Origin: Leptotrichia hongkongensis
GTDB lineage: Bacteria > Fusobacteriota > Fusobacteriia > Fusobacteriales > Leptotrichiaceae
Assembly (NCBI RefSeq): GCF_041538065.1
Contig: NZ_JBGORW010000006.1
Location: 1-64,000 of the forward strand
DNA: 64,000 bases
Reading direction: 5' to 3'
The notes beneath the pieces were generated by a model. The model saw nothing but the letters and a program-made list of their open reading frames with translations. It was not told where the DNA came from and ran no database searches. Of this stretch, positions 1 through 8,448 are shown in pieces (within the stretch, counting starts at the first letter, position 1; each line of letters begins with the position of its first letter). Made by a program: the position numbers and the translations under genes.

Positions 1-45
1 TTATCTTCTATTGTCCTGCGATACTTTTTCGTATCGACAAGATAT

Positions 46-74
46 ATATTATCATATCCCCTCTCCTTTGTCAA
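46..74 (-). promoter_or_regulatory. Strong sigma70-type promoter firing off the left edge
   Basis: On the minus strand a perfect -35 box TTGACA (69-74) is followed after exactly 17 bp by TAATAT (46-51). The transcript would start near 39 and leave the window. The first transcribed bases contain a small hairpin, CGATAC-loop-GTATCG (about 20-37). No start codon with a ribosome site is visible in the short transcribed piece. Promoters this close to consensus often drive rRNA, tRNA or highly expressed operons, but the target lies outside the window. Confidence 0.7.
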
Positions 75-191
75 CTACTTTTTTCCATTTTTTTAAAGTT
101 TTTTTATATTTTTATTCGTAAATCATTTTTTAGCTCTTAGAAAGCACTTGTTATTTCTTAGTTTTAATGATATTATTCCAATAAATTATTT

Positions 192-1250
192 TTAATTTAT
201 TTCGAGATATTTATTTATTATTTCAATACTCTTTATATAATTTTCTGTAAGACTTTTATTGTTTTTATAAAACAATTTTATGAATTTCTGATTATTTTTT
301 TTTAGTAAGTGTTGTAATATATTATCAAATTCAGGTTTTTCATTTTTCGAATTTATTTCTTTTTCAATATATATTAGTATATCAAAGCTGCTGTGTTTAA
401 TTAAATCTTCTATTACTAGATTTTTTTGATAATTTTGAATTATTGAAAAAGTCTGCAAAGAGGAAAATTCAGTATCTATGAAAGTTAGTTTGTCAGCATT
501 TTTAACAGATTCCAATATTCTTCTGTTATGTTCATAAGCAATATTGCTATAATCAGAATATTGTATATTTTCTGTATGATTCTGTAATTCTTCTTTTATA
601 TACTCTTTTCTATATTCTTTTACGTAAGTTGTGTTGTAGTAATTGGATAATTTATGAGCCAAATTAGTTTTTCCAGAGTGTTCTGAACCGATTATTGCTA
701 CTTTTAAGACAAAAAACTCTCTTACATATTTTGGAATAAAAAACCAGTTTTTATATGGATTTTTTCTTATTTCTGTTGCACTGATATGAAAATTATTTCT
801 ATTTATGTCTATTAATTGAATTTTCAAATTTTTATTAAAAGTTTTTTCGAAATTTGGTAATGTTAAAAAATTATTTTTATAATTTTCTACATCTTGAGTT
901 TCATTTGTAAAAATTACATCCACTTTAATTTTATTTTTTAAAAGTGCTTCCTGTACCCTTTCACTCCATAATTTCCAACCATTTGGATAAAAAGGAATTC
1001 CATCTTCTGCAAGATGTATTATTTTTATGTTTTTCTGATGTTTAAAAGTTTTCTCTACAAATCTGATTCTATCTTTTACGGTTGGCATTTTCTTCATTTT
1101 TGATTCTTCATATAATTTTTTGTCCCTATCATCATCTGTACATACGACAACATATAAATTTTCTACGTAACCACTGGCTATTTGAATGAAATTAACATGT
1201 CCAGTATGCAATGGATAAAATTTTCCAAATATTATTCCATTTTTTTGCAT
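192..1250 (-). CDS. nadR: Bifunctional NMN adenylyltransferase / ribosylnicotinamide kinase (NadR-like)
   Basis: NAD salvage enzyme of the cytoplasm: the kinase half phosphorylates nicotinamide riboside to NMN and the other half joins NMN to AMP, giving NAD. Residues 1-175 form a nucleotidyltransferase domain with the HTGH signature (15-18) and the ISATEIR motif (156-162). The C-terminal half is a P-loop kinase with GSEHSGKT at 188-195. At 352 residues it lacks the N-terminal helix-turn-helix repressor domain of enterobacterial NadR, so it is probably an enzyme only. The ATG has an AGGAG site upstream. It is the last gene of a co-directional run starting with the cysteine desulfurase; a 121-bp gap from rmuC leaves room for its own promoter. 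Confidence 0.9.
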   Translation of the reverse strand: MQKNGIIFGKFYPLHTGHVNFIQIASGYVENLYVVVCTDDDRDKKLYEESKMKKMPTVKDRIRFVEKTFKHQKNIKIIHLAEDGIPFYPNGWKLWSERVQEALLKNKIKVDVIFTNETQDVENYKNNFLTLPNFEKTFNKNLKIQLIDINRNNFHISATEIRKNPYKNWFFIPKYVREFFVLKVAIIGSEHSGKTNLAHKLSNYYNTTYVKEYRKEYIKEELQNHTENIQYSDYSNIAYEHNRRILESVKNADKLTFIDTEFSSLQTFSIIQNYQKNLVIEDLIKHSSFDILIYIEKEINSKNEKPEFDNILQHLLKKNNQKFIKLFYKNNKSLTENYIKSIEIINKYLEIN

Positions 1251-1371
1251 TTTTTGTTCTTTCTCCTTTTTATACTAATACTTTTTTTGATTTTATTTAT
1301 GGTAAAAATTGTATAAAACTGTTTTTTATAGAATTTAGCATAACTTTATTTATTAAATTTATCAAATTCAT

Positions 1372-2814
1372 TTATTCTTCAATTTCTAAGATTTTAAAAT
1401 TTTCTGAATTGTTATTTCCTATTTTTTCTTCAAATTTTGCATTTGAAATTTCTACAAATCTTTTGCTTATTTTATTTGAAGTTGTGTTTATTTCTTTTAC
1501 ATCTTTGGAAACTTTTTCAATATCCTTTTGCAAATTATCCCAACGTGTACGATATCTTGTAAATTCAACGTTCAATTTTTCCAATTCCTGCTGAATTATG
1601 TTTGCATATTTGTCACGTTCCAAATTAGTCATCGTAACCTGAATTACTGTCAATACTGAAATTAATGTTGTTGGTGAAGCTATTCGCACATTTTTCTTGT
1701 AAGCATATTCAATTATGTCTGTATGATAAGCATTTATTTCAGCGAAAATTGCTTCAGCCGGAAGAAATAATATTGCTTGTTCACTTGTTTCATTTTTTAT
1801 TATATATTTTGAGGAAATCGCATCTATATGTTTTTTCAAGTCACTCACAAAATCTTTTCTAGCATTTTCTCTTTCAATCTGAGACAATTCATTATTATAC
1901 ATTTTTCTGTAATTTTCTAATGGGAATTTTGAGTCAACTGCGATGTTGCCAAGGGGTTCTGGAGTAAAAATAATAGAATCAACAATTGTTCCATTTGAAA
2001 GTTTATATTGTTTTTGGTAAAGTTTATCATTTTTTTCTCCAAAAACTGAAGATAATATTTGATAAAGCTGAATTTCTCCGAAAATTCCACGGCTTTTTTT
2101 ATCTGTTAAAATATCCTGAAGCGAAACAACATTACTTGATAATGCCTCTATCTTTTTTTGTGCTTCATCAATTTTACTTAGTCTTTCCAGCACATTTCCA
2201 AAAGTTTTTGTAGTTTCTTCAAACCCTTTCGACAGGCGCTCTTCTACCTTTGTATTCATTAAATCAAGTCTGCTTTCAACTTTATGACTTAATTTTTCAA
2301 AATTTTCATTTATATTTTTATTTAGCCCGTCCTTAAATTCATTTATATTTTTAGTTAAATGCTGATTATTTTCAGTCATAACACCCGTCAAGGCTGTATT
2401 ATTTTCATTTAATCTGACAGACAGTTTTTGAATATTGTTATTCATACTTGTAGTCAAAAGCTGTGTATTTTCGGTATGATTCTTAGATAAAAGCTGATTA
2501 TTGGTGTTCATCGTGGTATTTATATTCTGTCCAAGCTCATTAAATCTTAAAAGAAGTTTTTCATTATTTTCAGATAGTACATTTCCTAAATTGCTTATTC
2601 CTTCGAGTAAATTATTTTTTGTATTAAGATTTATTGATTTTTCAATTTCATCAAATTTTTTCTTATTTTCCTCAAAATTTTCCTTATTATTTTCATTTAT
2701 TTGATTTATTATCATTTTTTCCGTATTTTTATTATTTTTTCTATTGAGATAAATAATTATTGCGGCTACTGAAATAATATTTATAATCGTCATTACTAGT
2801 ATTATTACTATCAT
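1372..2814 (-). CDS. rmuC: RmuC-family DNA recombination protein
   Basis: RmuC proteins limit inversions at short inverted repeats in E. coli and contain a nuclease-like fold; the exact reaction is not settled. One hydrophobic anchor lies at residues 1-22. A long Asn/Glu/Lys-rich coiled coil follows to about 235. The conserved RmuC domain runs from about 235 to 440, with the motifs SRGIFGEIQL and DSKFPLENY. The anchor suggests a membrane-tethered protein facing the cytoplasm. It follows the YihY gene by 38 bp in the same direction and has an AAGGAG site 9 bp before the ATG. Length (480) is normal for the family. The Asn-rich stretch between 30 and 170 is more repetitive than usual. Confidence 0.9.
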   Translation of the reverse strand: MIVIILVMTIINIISVAAIIIYLNRKNNKNTEKMIINQINENNKENFEENKKKFDEIEKSINLNTKNNLLEGISNLGNVLSENNEKLLLRFNELGQNINTTMNTNNQLLSKNHTENTQLLTTSMNNNIQKLSVRLNENNTALTGVMTENNQHLTKNINEFKDGLNKNINENFEKLSHKVESRLDLMNTKVEERLSKGFEETTKTFGNVLERLSKIDEAQKKIEALSSNVVSLQDILTDKKSRGIFGEIQLYQILSSVFGEKNDKLYQKQYKLSNGTIVDSIIFTPEPLGNIAVDSKFPLENYRKMYNNELSQIERENARKDFVSDLKKHIDAISSKYIIKNETSEQAILFLPAEAIFAEINAYHTDIIEYAYKKNVRIASPTTLISVLTVIQVTMTNLERDKYANIIQQELEKLNVEFTRYRTRWDNLQKDIEKVSKDVKEINTTSNKISKRFVEISNAKFEEKIGNNNSENFKILEIEE

Positions 2815-2852
2815 TTCTAAGTCTCCTTTTCAGTTGCATAATTTTTTATTTG

Positions 2853-4409
2853 CTAAAAGAATTTCCAAGTTCCATCTTCATATCTGGCTTTTTTCTGTGT
2901 ATTTACAGGATTTTCTATTTCTGTTGAAGTTGACTGTACTTCAGATTCACGATTAATTTTTTCTTTTCTTATTATTTTGGGGGAATCTTTTACTTGTGAA
3001 TTTTCATTTTTTTGCTTTGATTGTTTTGAAATTTGAAAATCTATTGTCAATTCTTCTGATTTTCTTGAATTCATAGAAGTTTCTGAGTCATCAAAATATT
3101 TTTCTTCTGACTCCTCTTGTTCGTTTGAAATTTCATCTTCAGAACTCTCAATTTTTTTCATTGCCAGTTTTTCTCTTATCTTTTCTAGAAGTTTTTGATC
3201 CTCCTCATTCAAGTTACTAAAAATATTTTCATAATGTTCAATATTTTTTGTATCAAATTTTTTCATAAATTCTCTGATTGTAATAGTTTCAGGGCTATAT
3301 GCAACTTGATATTGGCTATCTGAATTTTTATCATAGAACACTTCATTTATAAATCCCATTTTTTCAAGATCAGACAGCACTTCTTTCACAAAAAATACTT
3401 CCATACCTAGTCTATCCGTTAATTTCTGATATGTAAATGCTTCCTTTTTTTCCACAAAATTCTTAATTATTAATGATAGAATCAGAATTCCTGCTTCTCT
3501 TTTTACCTTTATCGGCATTTCAATTTTTTCATTATATAAAAACTCATCAGAAGTCTGAATTGAAAATGCTATTTGTGCTCCTAATAAAATTGTTACCCAT
3601 ACATATTGCACCCAAATTAGAAAAATTGGAATTAATGCAAGGCTTCCATAAATTATATTATATTTTGTAATTGAAGATTGTAATAGTAAAAATAACAGTT
3701 TCCATCCAAAAGTAAGAGCTGTTGTTACAACTCCAGCAAAAACAGCTGGTTTTATTTTTACATTTGTATTTGGAATTATATAAAATAGATAACTAAACAG
3801 AATAATATATGTCACAGGCCCGAAAAGTCCAATAAACAAATTAAGTAATACACCATTACTTGGAAAATGTTTTACCATTTCCTCGACTACAAACGAATTT
3901 AATGCCGACAATAACACAAAAAATATTGGACCTAAAAATATAATCGCAATATAGTCAATAACTCTTCTTGTTATAGATCTTTTTTTGTTAATTTTCCATA
4001 TCTTATTAAATGAATTTTCTAACATTATCAAAACTTTTACTGCGGAATAAATCAGAATTACAATTCCTACACCTGTTAATATACTGCTTTCTGTCGATAA
4101 CAAAAGTCTTTGTGCTATATCTACAATTATTTTTAAAAAACTGTTGTTTCCTGGCCATAATTCAAAAAATTTCTGTATAAATATCTTATCTAGCCCAAAT
4201 CCTTTTGTAATTCCTAAAACTAGGGCAACTACAGGAAAAATTGCTAAAAGTGAGTAGTAAGTAAGGGAAATTGCAAGTATTTGTGTTTCTCCATCTCGAT
4301 AATTTCTATAAATTAAATAAATTATCCTTTTTATTTCCTCAATTCTTTTCTTAAATCCACTTTCTACTGCTTCTTTTTTTTGTTTTTTCAACTCTTTTTT
4401 TTCATCCAT
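2853..4409 (-). CDS. YihY/BrkB family inner-membrane protein with long acidic C-terminal tail
   Basis: Six or so membrane helices between residues 45 and 290 match the YihY/virulence factor BrkB family (once annotated as RNase BN, a role since assigned elsewhere). A soluble region at about 300-370 looks like a winged helix (FTYQKLTDRLGMEV onward) and is seen in longer family members. Residues 410-505 are a low-complexity tail rich in Glu, Ser and Lys, closed by the motif YEDGTWKFF. The family function is unknown. GGAG stands 7 bp before the ATG. Gaps of 35 bp to thiI and 38 bp to rmuC support co-transcription. Confidence 0.85.
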   Translation of the reverse strand: MDEKKELKKQKKEAVESGFKKRIEEIKRIIYLIYRNYRDGETQILAISLTYYSLLAIFPVVALVLGITKGFGLDKIFIQKFFELWPGNNSFLKIIVDIAQRLLLSTESSILTGVGIVILIYSAVKVLIMLENSFNKIWKINKKRSITRRVIDYIAIIFLGPIFFVLLSALNSFVVEEMVKHFPSNGVLLNLFIGLFGPVTYIILFSYLFYIIPNTNVKIKPAVFAGVVTTALTFGWKLLFLLLQSSITKYNIIYGSLALIPIFLIWVQYVWVTILLGAQIAFSIQTSDEFLYNEKIEMPIKVKREAGILILSLIIKNFVEKKEAFTYQKLTDRLGMEVFFVKEVLSDLEKMGFINEVFYDKNSDSQYQVAYSPETITIREFMKKFDTKNIEHYENIFSNLNEEDQKLLEKIREKLAMKKIESSEDEISNEQEESEEKYFDDSETSMNSRKSEELTIDFQISKQSKQKNENSQVKDSPKIIRKEKINRESEVQSTSTEIENPVNTQKKARYEDGTWKFF

Positions 4410-4444
4410 AAAATTTCTCCATTATTATTTTTTAAAATTTATTT

Positions 4445-5635
4445 TTACCCAAAATTAAAATACTCACGTTCTTCAAAAATTTCATTCATAATTTCATCAT
4501 AATTTTCAATTTTTGCCTCTTCTTCCAGCACATCTTCCAGCTTTGGATTTGTAACTGGATGCTTTGGTGCAAAAATTACACATGAATCTTCATACGGTTC
4601 AATAGATTTTTCATAAGTTTCTATTTCCTTTGCAATTTCAATTATTTCTGTCTTGTCCATTCCGATAAGAGGCCTAAATACCGGCAATTTTTCTACAGAA
4701 GCATTTGTACATGTAAGCCCTCCCATTGTTTGAGATGCCACTTGTCCAAGACTTTCTCCTGTAATTAAAGCTTGGTATTGCATAGTATTCGACAATCTTT
4801 CAGCTAGACGCATCATAGCACGTCTTGTCAGAATTGTTGCTAAATCTTTTTTTGTCTGAGTATTTATTGCTTCCTGAATTTTTAGTATATTTAATGAATA
4901 AAGTCTTGTTTTTCCAACATAAAGTGATAAAATATCAGTTAACTCCTTTACTTTTTCAAGAGCTTGCTGACTTGTAAATGGGAAACTGTGGAATGTAATA
5001 AAGTTCAGACGCATCCCTCTTTTTGCCATCATAAACGAAGCAACTGGGCTATCTATTCCACCAGATAACAGAACAAGCCCCTTTCCTGTCGATCCAAGCG
5101 GAAGTCCTCCATAAGTTTTTATTCTATCTGTGTAAATATAAACATTTTTTCTAATATCTACATTTATCATAACATCTGGATCTTTCATTTTAACTTTTTC
5201 AAACGGACTGTTTACAAGTACATGTCCTCCAAGTTCACGTGCATAATCCATAGATTTTTTTTCAAATCCTTTATTACTTCGATTGACTGTTATTTTAAAA
5301 GTTCTAGCTCCATTTTCATAAGCATAATTTGCAAATTCTAGCACTTTTTCCTTTATAACTTCATCATTTCTTTCAACTTTTGCTGACTGATTAAGTCCGA
5401 CTATTCCAAAAACTTTTTTTAACTTGTCTGTTACTTCATCTAGATTTTGAGGATTTATTAAAACATATAATTTTGACAAATCGTCAAAAAGCTGATAATC
5501 AAATCCCTTTAACACTTTATTGACTTTATTTCGTAATTTTTTTTCGAATTGTCCCCTGTTTTTCCCTTTCAGTGACAATTCTCCATAAGAAAGACCTATT
5601 GCGTCTAATAAATTTTTATTAGTATAATTTTTCAT
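4445..5635 (-). CDS. thiI: tRNA 4-thiouridine synthase ThiI, rhodanese-less form
   Basis: Makes s4U at position 8 of tRNA: it adenylates the uridine and transfers sulfur delivered as persulfide. An N-terminal ferredoxin-like region and THUMP domain occupy about 10-165. The PP-loop ATP pyrophosphatase motif SGGIDS is at 191-196. A conserved cysteine lies in EDSCVIFAP near 352. At 396 residues it lacks the C-terminal rhodanese domain of E. coli ThiI, as in Bacillus, where a dedicated NifZ-type desulfurase supplies sulfur. The gene directly upstream, 33 bp away, is such a desulfurase, so the two very likely act as a pair. A start signal AAAGGG lies 5 bp before the ATG. Confidence 0.95.
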   Translation of the reverse strand: MKNYTNKNLLDAIGLSYGELSLKGKNRGQFEKKLRNKVNKVLKGFDYQLFDDLSKLYVLINPQNLDEVTDKLKKVFGIVGLNQSAKVERNDEVIKEKVLEFANYAYENGARTFKITVNRSNKGFEKKSMDYARELGGHVLVNSPFEKVKMKDPDVMINVDIRKNVYIYTDRIKTYGGLPLGSTGKGLVLLSGGIDSPVASFMMAKRGMRLNFITFHSFPFTSQQALEKVKELTDILSLYVGKTRLYSLNILKIQEAINTQTKKDLATILTRRAMMRLAERLSNTMQYQALITGESLGQVASQTMGGLTCTNASVEKLPVFRPLIGMDKTEIIEIAKEIETYEKSIEPYEDSCVIFAPKHPVTNPKLEDVLEEEAKIENYDEIMNEIFEEREYFNFG

Positions 5636-5668
5636 TTTTTCCCTTTCTAAATATTATTAAAAAAAATT

Positions 5669-6817
5669 TTATCTCATTTTTCTAATTCTTTCCACACTTT
5701 CCTTTAGCCTTTTGACAACTTCAGCAATCTGTTCTTCAGTATTATCTTTTGAAAAACTAAATCTTATCGCTCCATCCAGTTCAGATTGATTAAGCCCCAT
5801 AACTTCAAGTATTCTGCTATTTCCTTTCTTTGATGAACAAGCCGAGCCTGTAGAAACATAAATTTGATACATTCCCAGAAAATGTGTCAATACTTCGGCT
5901 TTTGTTCCCTTAAAAGAAATATTCAAAACTTTTGGACTTGATTTTTCAGGATTAAGTGATGAATTAAGCTTAATATCATTAATCTCTTCACAAATCCTGT
6001 CTGCAAGTAATTTCTTTATCTTTTGGGAATGCTCCATTTCTAGTTTATCTTCCCTTGATAAAATTTCTACAGCTTTTGTAAAGGCAAGAATAAGCTCCGT
6101 AGGCATTGTTCTTTTTACAATTCCATTTTCAGCATTTGAACCATAAATTATATTTGCAATTTTGACACGTTTATTTATATAGATGGCTCCAATTCCCTTT
6201 GGCGCATGAATTTTATGTCCACTTATTGTTATTGCATCTACAGGAAATTTATCAAATTTTATATTTGTACATCCAAGACCTTGCACAAAATCAGTGTGAA
6301 AATACGTGTCTTTATTTTTTGATTGAATAATTTTCGAAATTTTTTCTAAATCCTGAATTGCTCCAGTTTCACTATTTACTGCTCCTACAGATACAATCAA
6401 TGTATCTTCACGAATTGCATCTTGAAGCTGCTCCAAATTTACATATCCATCTCTATCAACATCTAGATAATCAACTTCAAAACCAGCATTTTCATAATGT
6501 CTAAACACCTCATAAACTGATGGATGATCAATTTTTGTTGTTATAAGGTGTTTTTTTGTACGAGAGTTTGCATTAATGATTCCCTGCAATAAAAGATTAT
6601 TTCCATCTCCTCCTCCTGCTGTAAAGTAAATCCTTTCGGCTTCTACTTTCAGATAGTCAGCTATGATTTTTCTCGCATTTTTTATTTTCAAAAGAATATT
6701 ATGGGAAAAACTGTGAATTGCATCAGCATTTGCATAATTTTCTTCCATTGTCTGAAGAAGCGTGTCTATAACTTCTTTATGTGGTTTTGTACTAGCTGAA
6801 TTATCCAAATAAATCAT
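5669..6817 (-). CDS. Cysteine desulfurase, NifZ/IscS-like partner of ThiI
   Basis: PLP enzyme that takes sulfur from L-cysteine and holds it as a persulfide. The PLP-binding lysine is K202 in SGHKIHAPKG, the upstream histidine/aspartate motif is HTDFVQG (174-180), and the persulfide cysteine is C327 in STGSACSSKKG. Length (382) is typical. It is the first gene of a likely operon with thiI (33-bp gap), which suggests a dedicated role in tRNA thiolation and perhaps thiamin synthesis. A second desulfurase at 40572-41708 is separate and may serve Fe-S assembly. A promoter with near-consensus boxes lies at 6894-6922. Confidence 0.9.
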   Translation of the reverse strand: MIYLDNSASTKPHKEVIDTLLQTMEENYANADAIHSFSHNILLKIKNARKIIADYLKVEAERIYFTAGGGDGNNLLLQGIINANSRTKKHLITTKIDHPSVYEVFRHYENAGFEVDYLDVDRDGYVNLEQLQDAIREDTLIVSVGAVNSETGAIQDLEKISKIIQSKNKDTYFHTDFVQGLGCTNIKFDKFPVDAITISGHKIHAPKGIGAIYINKRVKIANIIYGSNAENGIVKRTMPTELILAFTKAVEILSREDKLEMEHSQKIKKLLADRICEEINDIKLNSSLNPEKSSPKVLNISFKGTKAEVLTHFLGMYQIYVSTGSACSSKKGNSRILEVMGLNQSELDGAIRFSFSKDNTEEQIAEVVKRLKESVERIRKMR

Positions 6818-6893
6818 TTTTTCTCCTTTTCTGTTTTTATTATTTCACAAAAATTTTATCATTTTACTAATAATCTATAATTAAATTATCTTT

Positions 6894-6922
6894 ATTATAC
6901 TATATTTTATAAAATTTATCAA
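6894..6922 (-). promoter_or_regulatory. Promoter of the desulfurase-thiI operon
   Basis: Minus strand: TTGATA (6917-6922), 17-bp spacer, TATAAT (6894-6899). Transcription would start about 70 bp before the desulfurase ATG. Confidence 0.65.
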
Positions 6923-6971
6923 AAATAAAGTTGTTTTTTGAATTAAAAAATTTAAACATAATCTTGAATTA

Positions 6972-7030
6972 TAAAAAAAGAGAAGACTAATCACAATATT
7001 ATTATCAAATCCTATTGCAATATAATCTTC
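6972..7030 (-). terminator. Intrinsic terminator after metF
   Basis: On the minus strand an imperfect inverted repeat (arms 7013-7030 and 6982-6998, beginning GAAGATTA and ending TAGTCTTC) is followed by TCTCTTTTTTT. It lies about 105 bp past the metF stop and just upstream of the desulfurase promoter. Confidence 0.55.
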
Positions 7031-7135
7031 CCATAATTTTATATTATTTTTATCTAATAAAATGTCTTCAAATCAAAATTGTCTTTATCAATTTTTAAAT
7101 AACAAGCACTTTTTTTATTAATCGATTTTTTGAAC

Positions 7136-8011
7136 TTATCTTGCAAATTCAATATTTTTCATAATTTCTTTTGCGATTTCAGGCTTGTTCATTGTATAAA
7201 TATGAATTCCTTTAATTCCATAAGCTAATAATTCTATAATTTGTTCACTTGCATACATTATTCCAGCTTTTTTCACAGATTCTGGATTATCTCCATATTT
7301 TTCCAATAATTTATCTAATTTCTGAGGAACAGAACATTTTGAAAGTTCTATAATTCTTTTTATTTGTTTTGCATTTGTAACTGGCATAATTCCAGCAACT
7401 AAAGGTACTTTTATATCTAGTTTTTCTGCTTTTTCCTTAAATTTTATAAAAATATCATTATCAAAGAACATTTGAGAAGTTAAAAAATCTGTCCCAGCTT
7501 CAACTTTATTCTTCAAATGAAACAGGTCAACCAAATCATTATTTTCATAGTGAGTTTCTGGATAAAATGCACCACCAATTGAAAAATCATCAAATTCACT
7601 ATTTTTTCTTAAGTCACTAATAAGTTCAGAAGCATACTTATAATCGCCTTTGTTATAAATATCTTCTGTTTCTCCTTGCGGAACATCTCCACGAAGTGCC
7701 AAAATATTTTTTACATTCTTACTTTTTGCTTCCTGCAAATAATCGTGAATTTCATTTTTCTTACTTCCAACACAAGTCAAATGAGCTAAAACTTCTGTTT
7801 TCAAATTATTTTTAATGTGAGAAGCCATTTCAATAGTCCCACCTTTAGTCTGCCCTCCTGCACCGTATGTAACGCTAATAAAATCAGGATTATACTCCAC
7901 CAGTTCTGCTGTTACCTCTTTTAATTTCTCATGTGAAAAATTTTTGTTTGGCGGAAAAATCTCAAAAGAAACAAGATGTTCCTTCTGTTCAAACATATCT
8001 TTTATTTTCAT
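7136..8011 (-). CDS. metF: 5,10-methylenetetrahydrofolate reductase
   Basis: FAD enzyme that reduces 5,10-methylene-THF to 5-methyl-THF, the methyl donor for methionine synthesis. The TIM-barrel begins with FEIFPPNKNFSHEKL, includes the catalytic Glu of SFEIFPP, and has the SVTYGAGG and ALRGDVPQG motifs of the MetF family. Length (291) matches bacterial MetF. The ATG at 8011 is chosen over a TTG codon just before it because AGGAGG (8017-8022) stands 5 bp upstream of the ATG and only 2 bp from the TTG. It is monocistronic: it has its own promoter and a terminator downstream. No methionine synthase gene is in the window. Confidence 0.92.
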   Translation of the reverse strand: MKIKDMFEQKEHLVSFEIFPPNKNFSHEKLKEVTAELVEYNPDFISVTYGAGGQTKGGTIEMASHIKNNLKTEVLAHLTCVGSKKNEIHDYLQEAKSKNVKNILALRGDVPQGETEDIYNKGDYKYASELISDLRKNSEFDDFSIGGAFYPETHYENNDLVDLFHLKNKVEAGTDFLTSQMFFDNDIFIKFKEKAEKLDIKVPLVAGIMPVTNAKQIKRIIELSKCSVPQKLDKLLEKYGDNPESVKKAGIMYASEQIIELLAYGIKGIHIYTMNKPEIAKEIMKNIEFAR

Positions 8012-8073
8012 CAAATCCTCCTAATTTAAAAATATTTTTATTTATTATTTTATTTTTGATTATTTTCTTTAGT

Positions 8074-8102
8074 ATTGTACTATAAAAAAACTATTTTGTA
8101 AA
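8074..8102 (-). promoter_or_regulatory. metF promoter
   Basis: Minus strand: TTTACA (8097-8102), 17-bp spacer, TACAAT (8074-8079). The leader would be about 55 nt, too short for a SAM riboswitch, and I see none. Confidence 0.55.
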
Positions 8103-8395
8103 TTTTTTAACTATATTTTTTAGTTCTTATTTGCAATAAATTTTAATTATAGCCAATCCATTTAAAAATTTAAAAAATACTATAATCAATACTGTAAATT
8201 ATATCTAAATAACCAGATAAATCTTTTATTTATTTAACTATGACTGCTTGACTACTGGAAAAAGATGTCTTGAAATTAGGCAAATAAAATTGTGCCTAGC
8301 CATAGGAATTACACATTAATCTGAAATTATTGCGATAAACTTTTATTGCAAAACATAAATTTATAAAAATTAATAATCTTATGGAAACAAAAAGT
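8103..8395. other. Gene-free stretch between metF promoter and argG terminator
   Basis: No open frame with a start signal is visible. It holds an AGGCA...TGCCT hairpin near 8278-8300 and an imperfect palindrome, TTGCGATAAACTTTTATTGC, near 8328-8349. A string at 8153-8172, TATAGCCAATCCATTTAAAA, resembles the left end of the dispersed repeat at 11416. I cannot assign a function; a decayed repeat or lost gene is the likeliest content. Confidence 0.3.
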
Positions 8396-8440
8396 ATAAA
8401 AAAAAGAACTCCCAAAACTGTTATTTTCAGGAATTCTTTA
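8396..8440 (-). terminator. Intrinsic terminator after argG
   Basis: Minus strand: AAAGAATTCC and GGGAGTTCTTT arms followed by a run of eight T. It begins about 10 bp past the argG stop. Confidence 0.6.
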
Positions 8441-8448
8441 TTTCAAAT

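Noticed and set aside
8012..8102. SAM or other riboswitch before metF
   Set aside because: The leader from the proposed promoter is only about 55 nt and shows no conserved riboswitch core.
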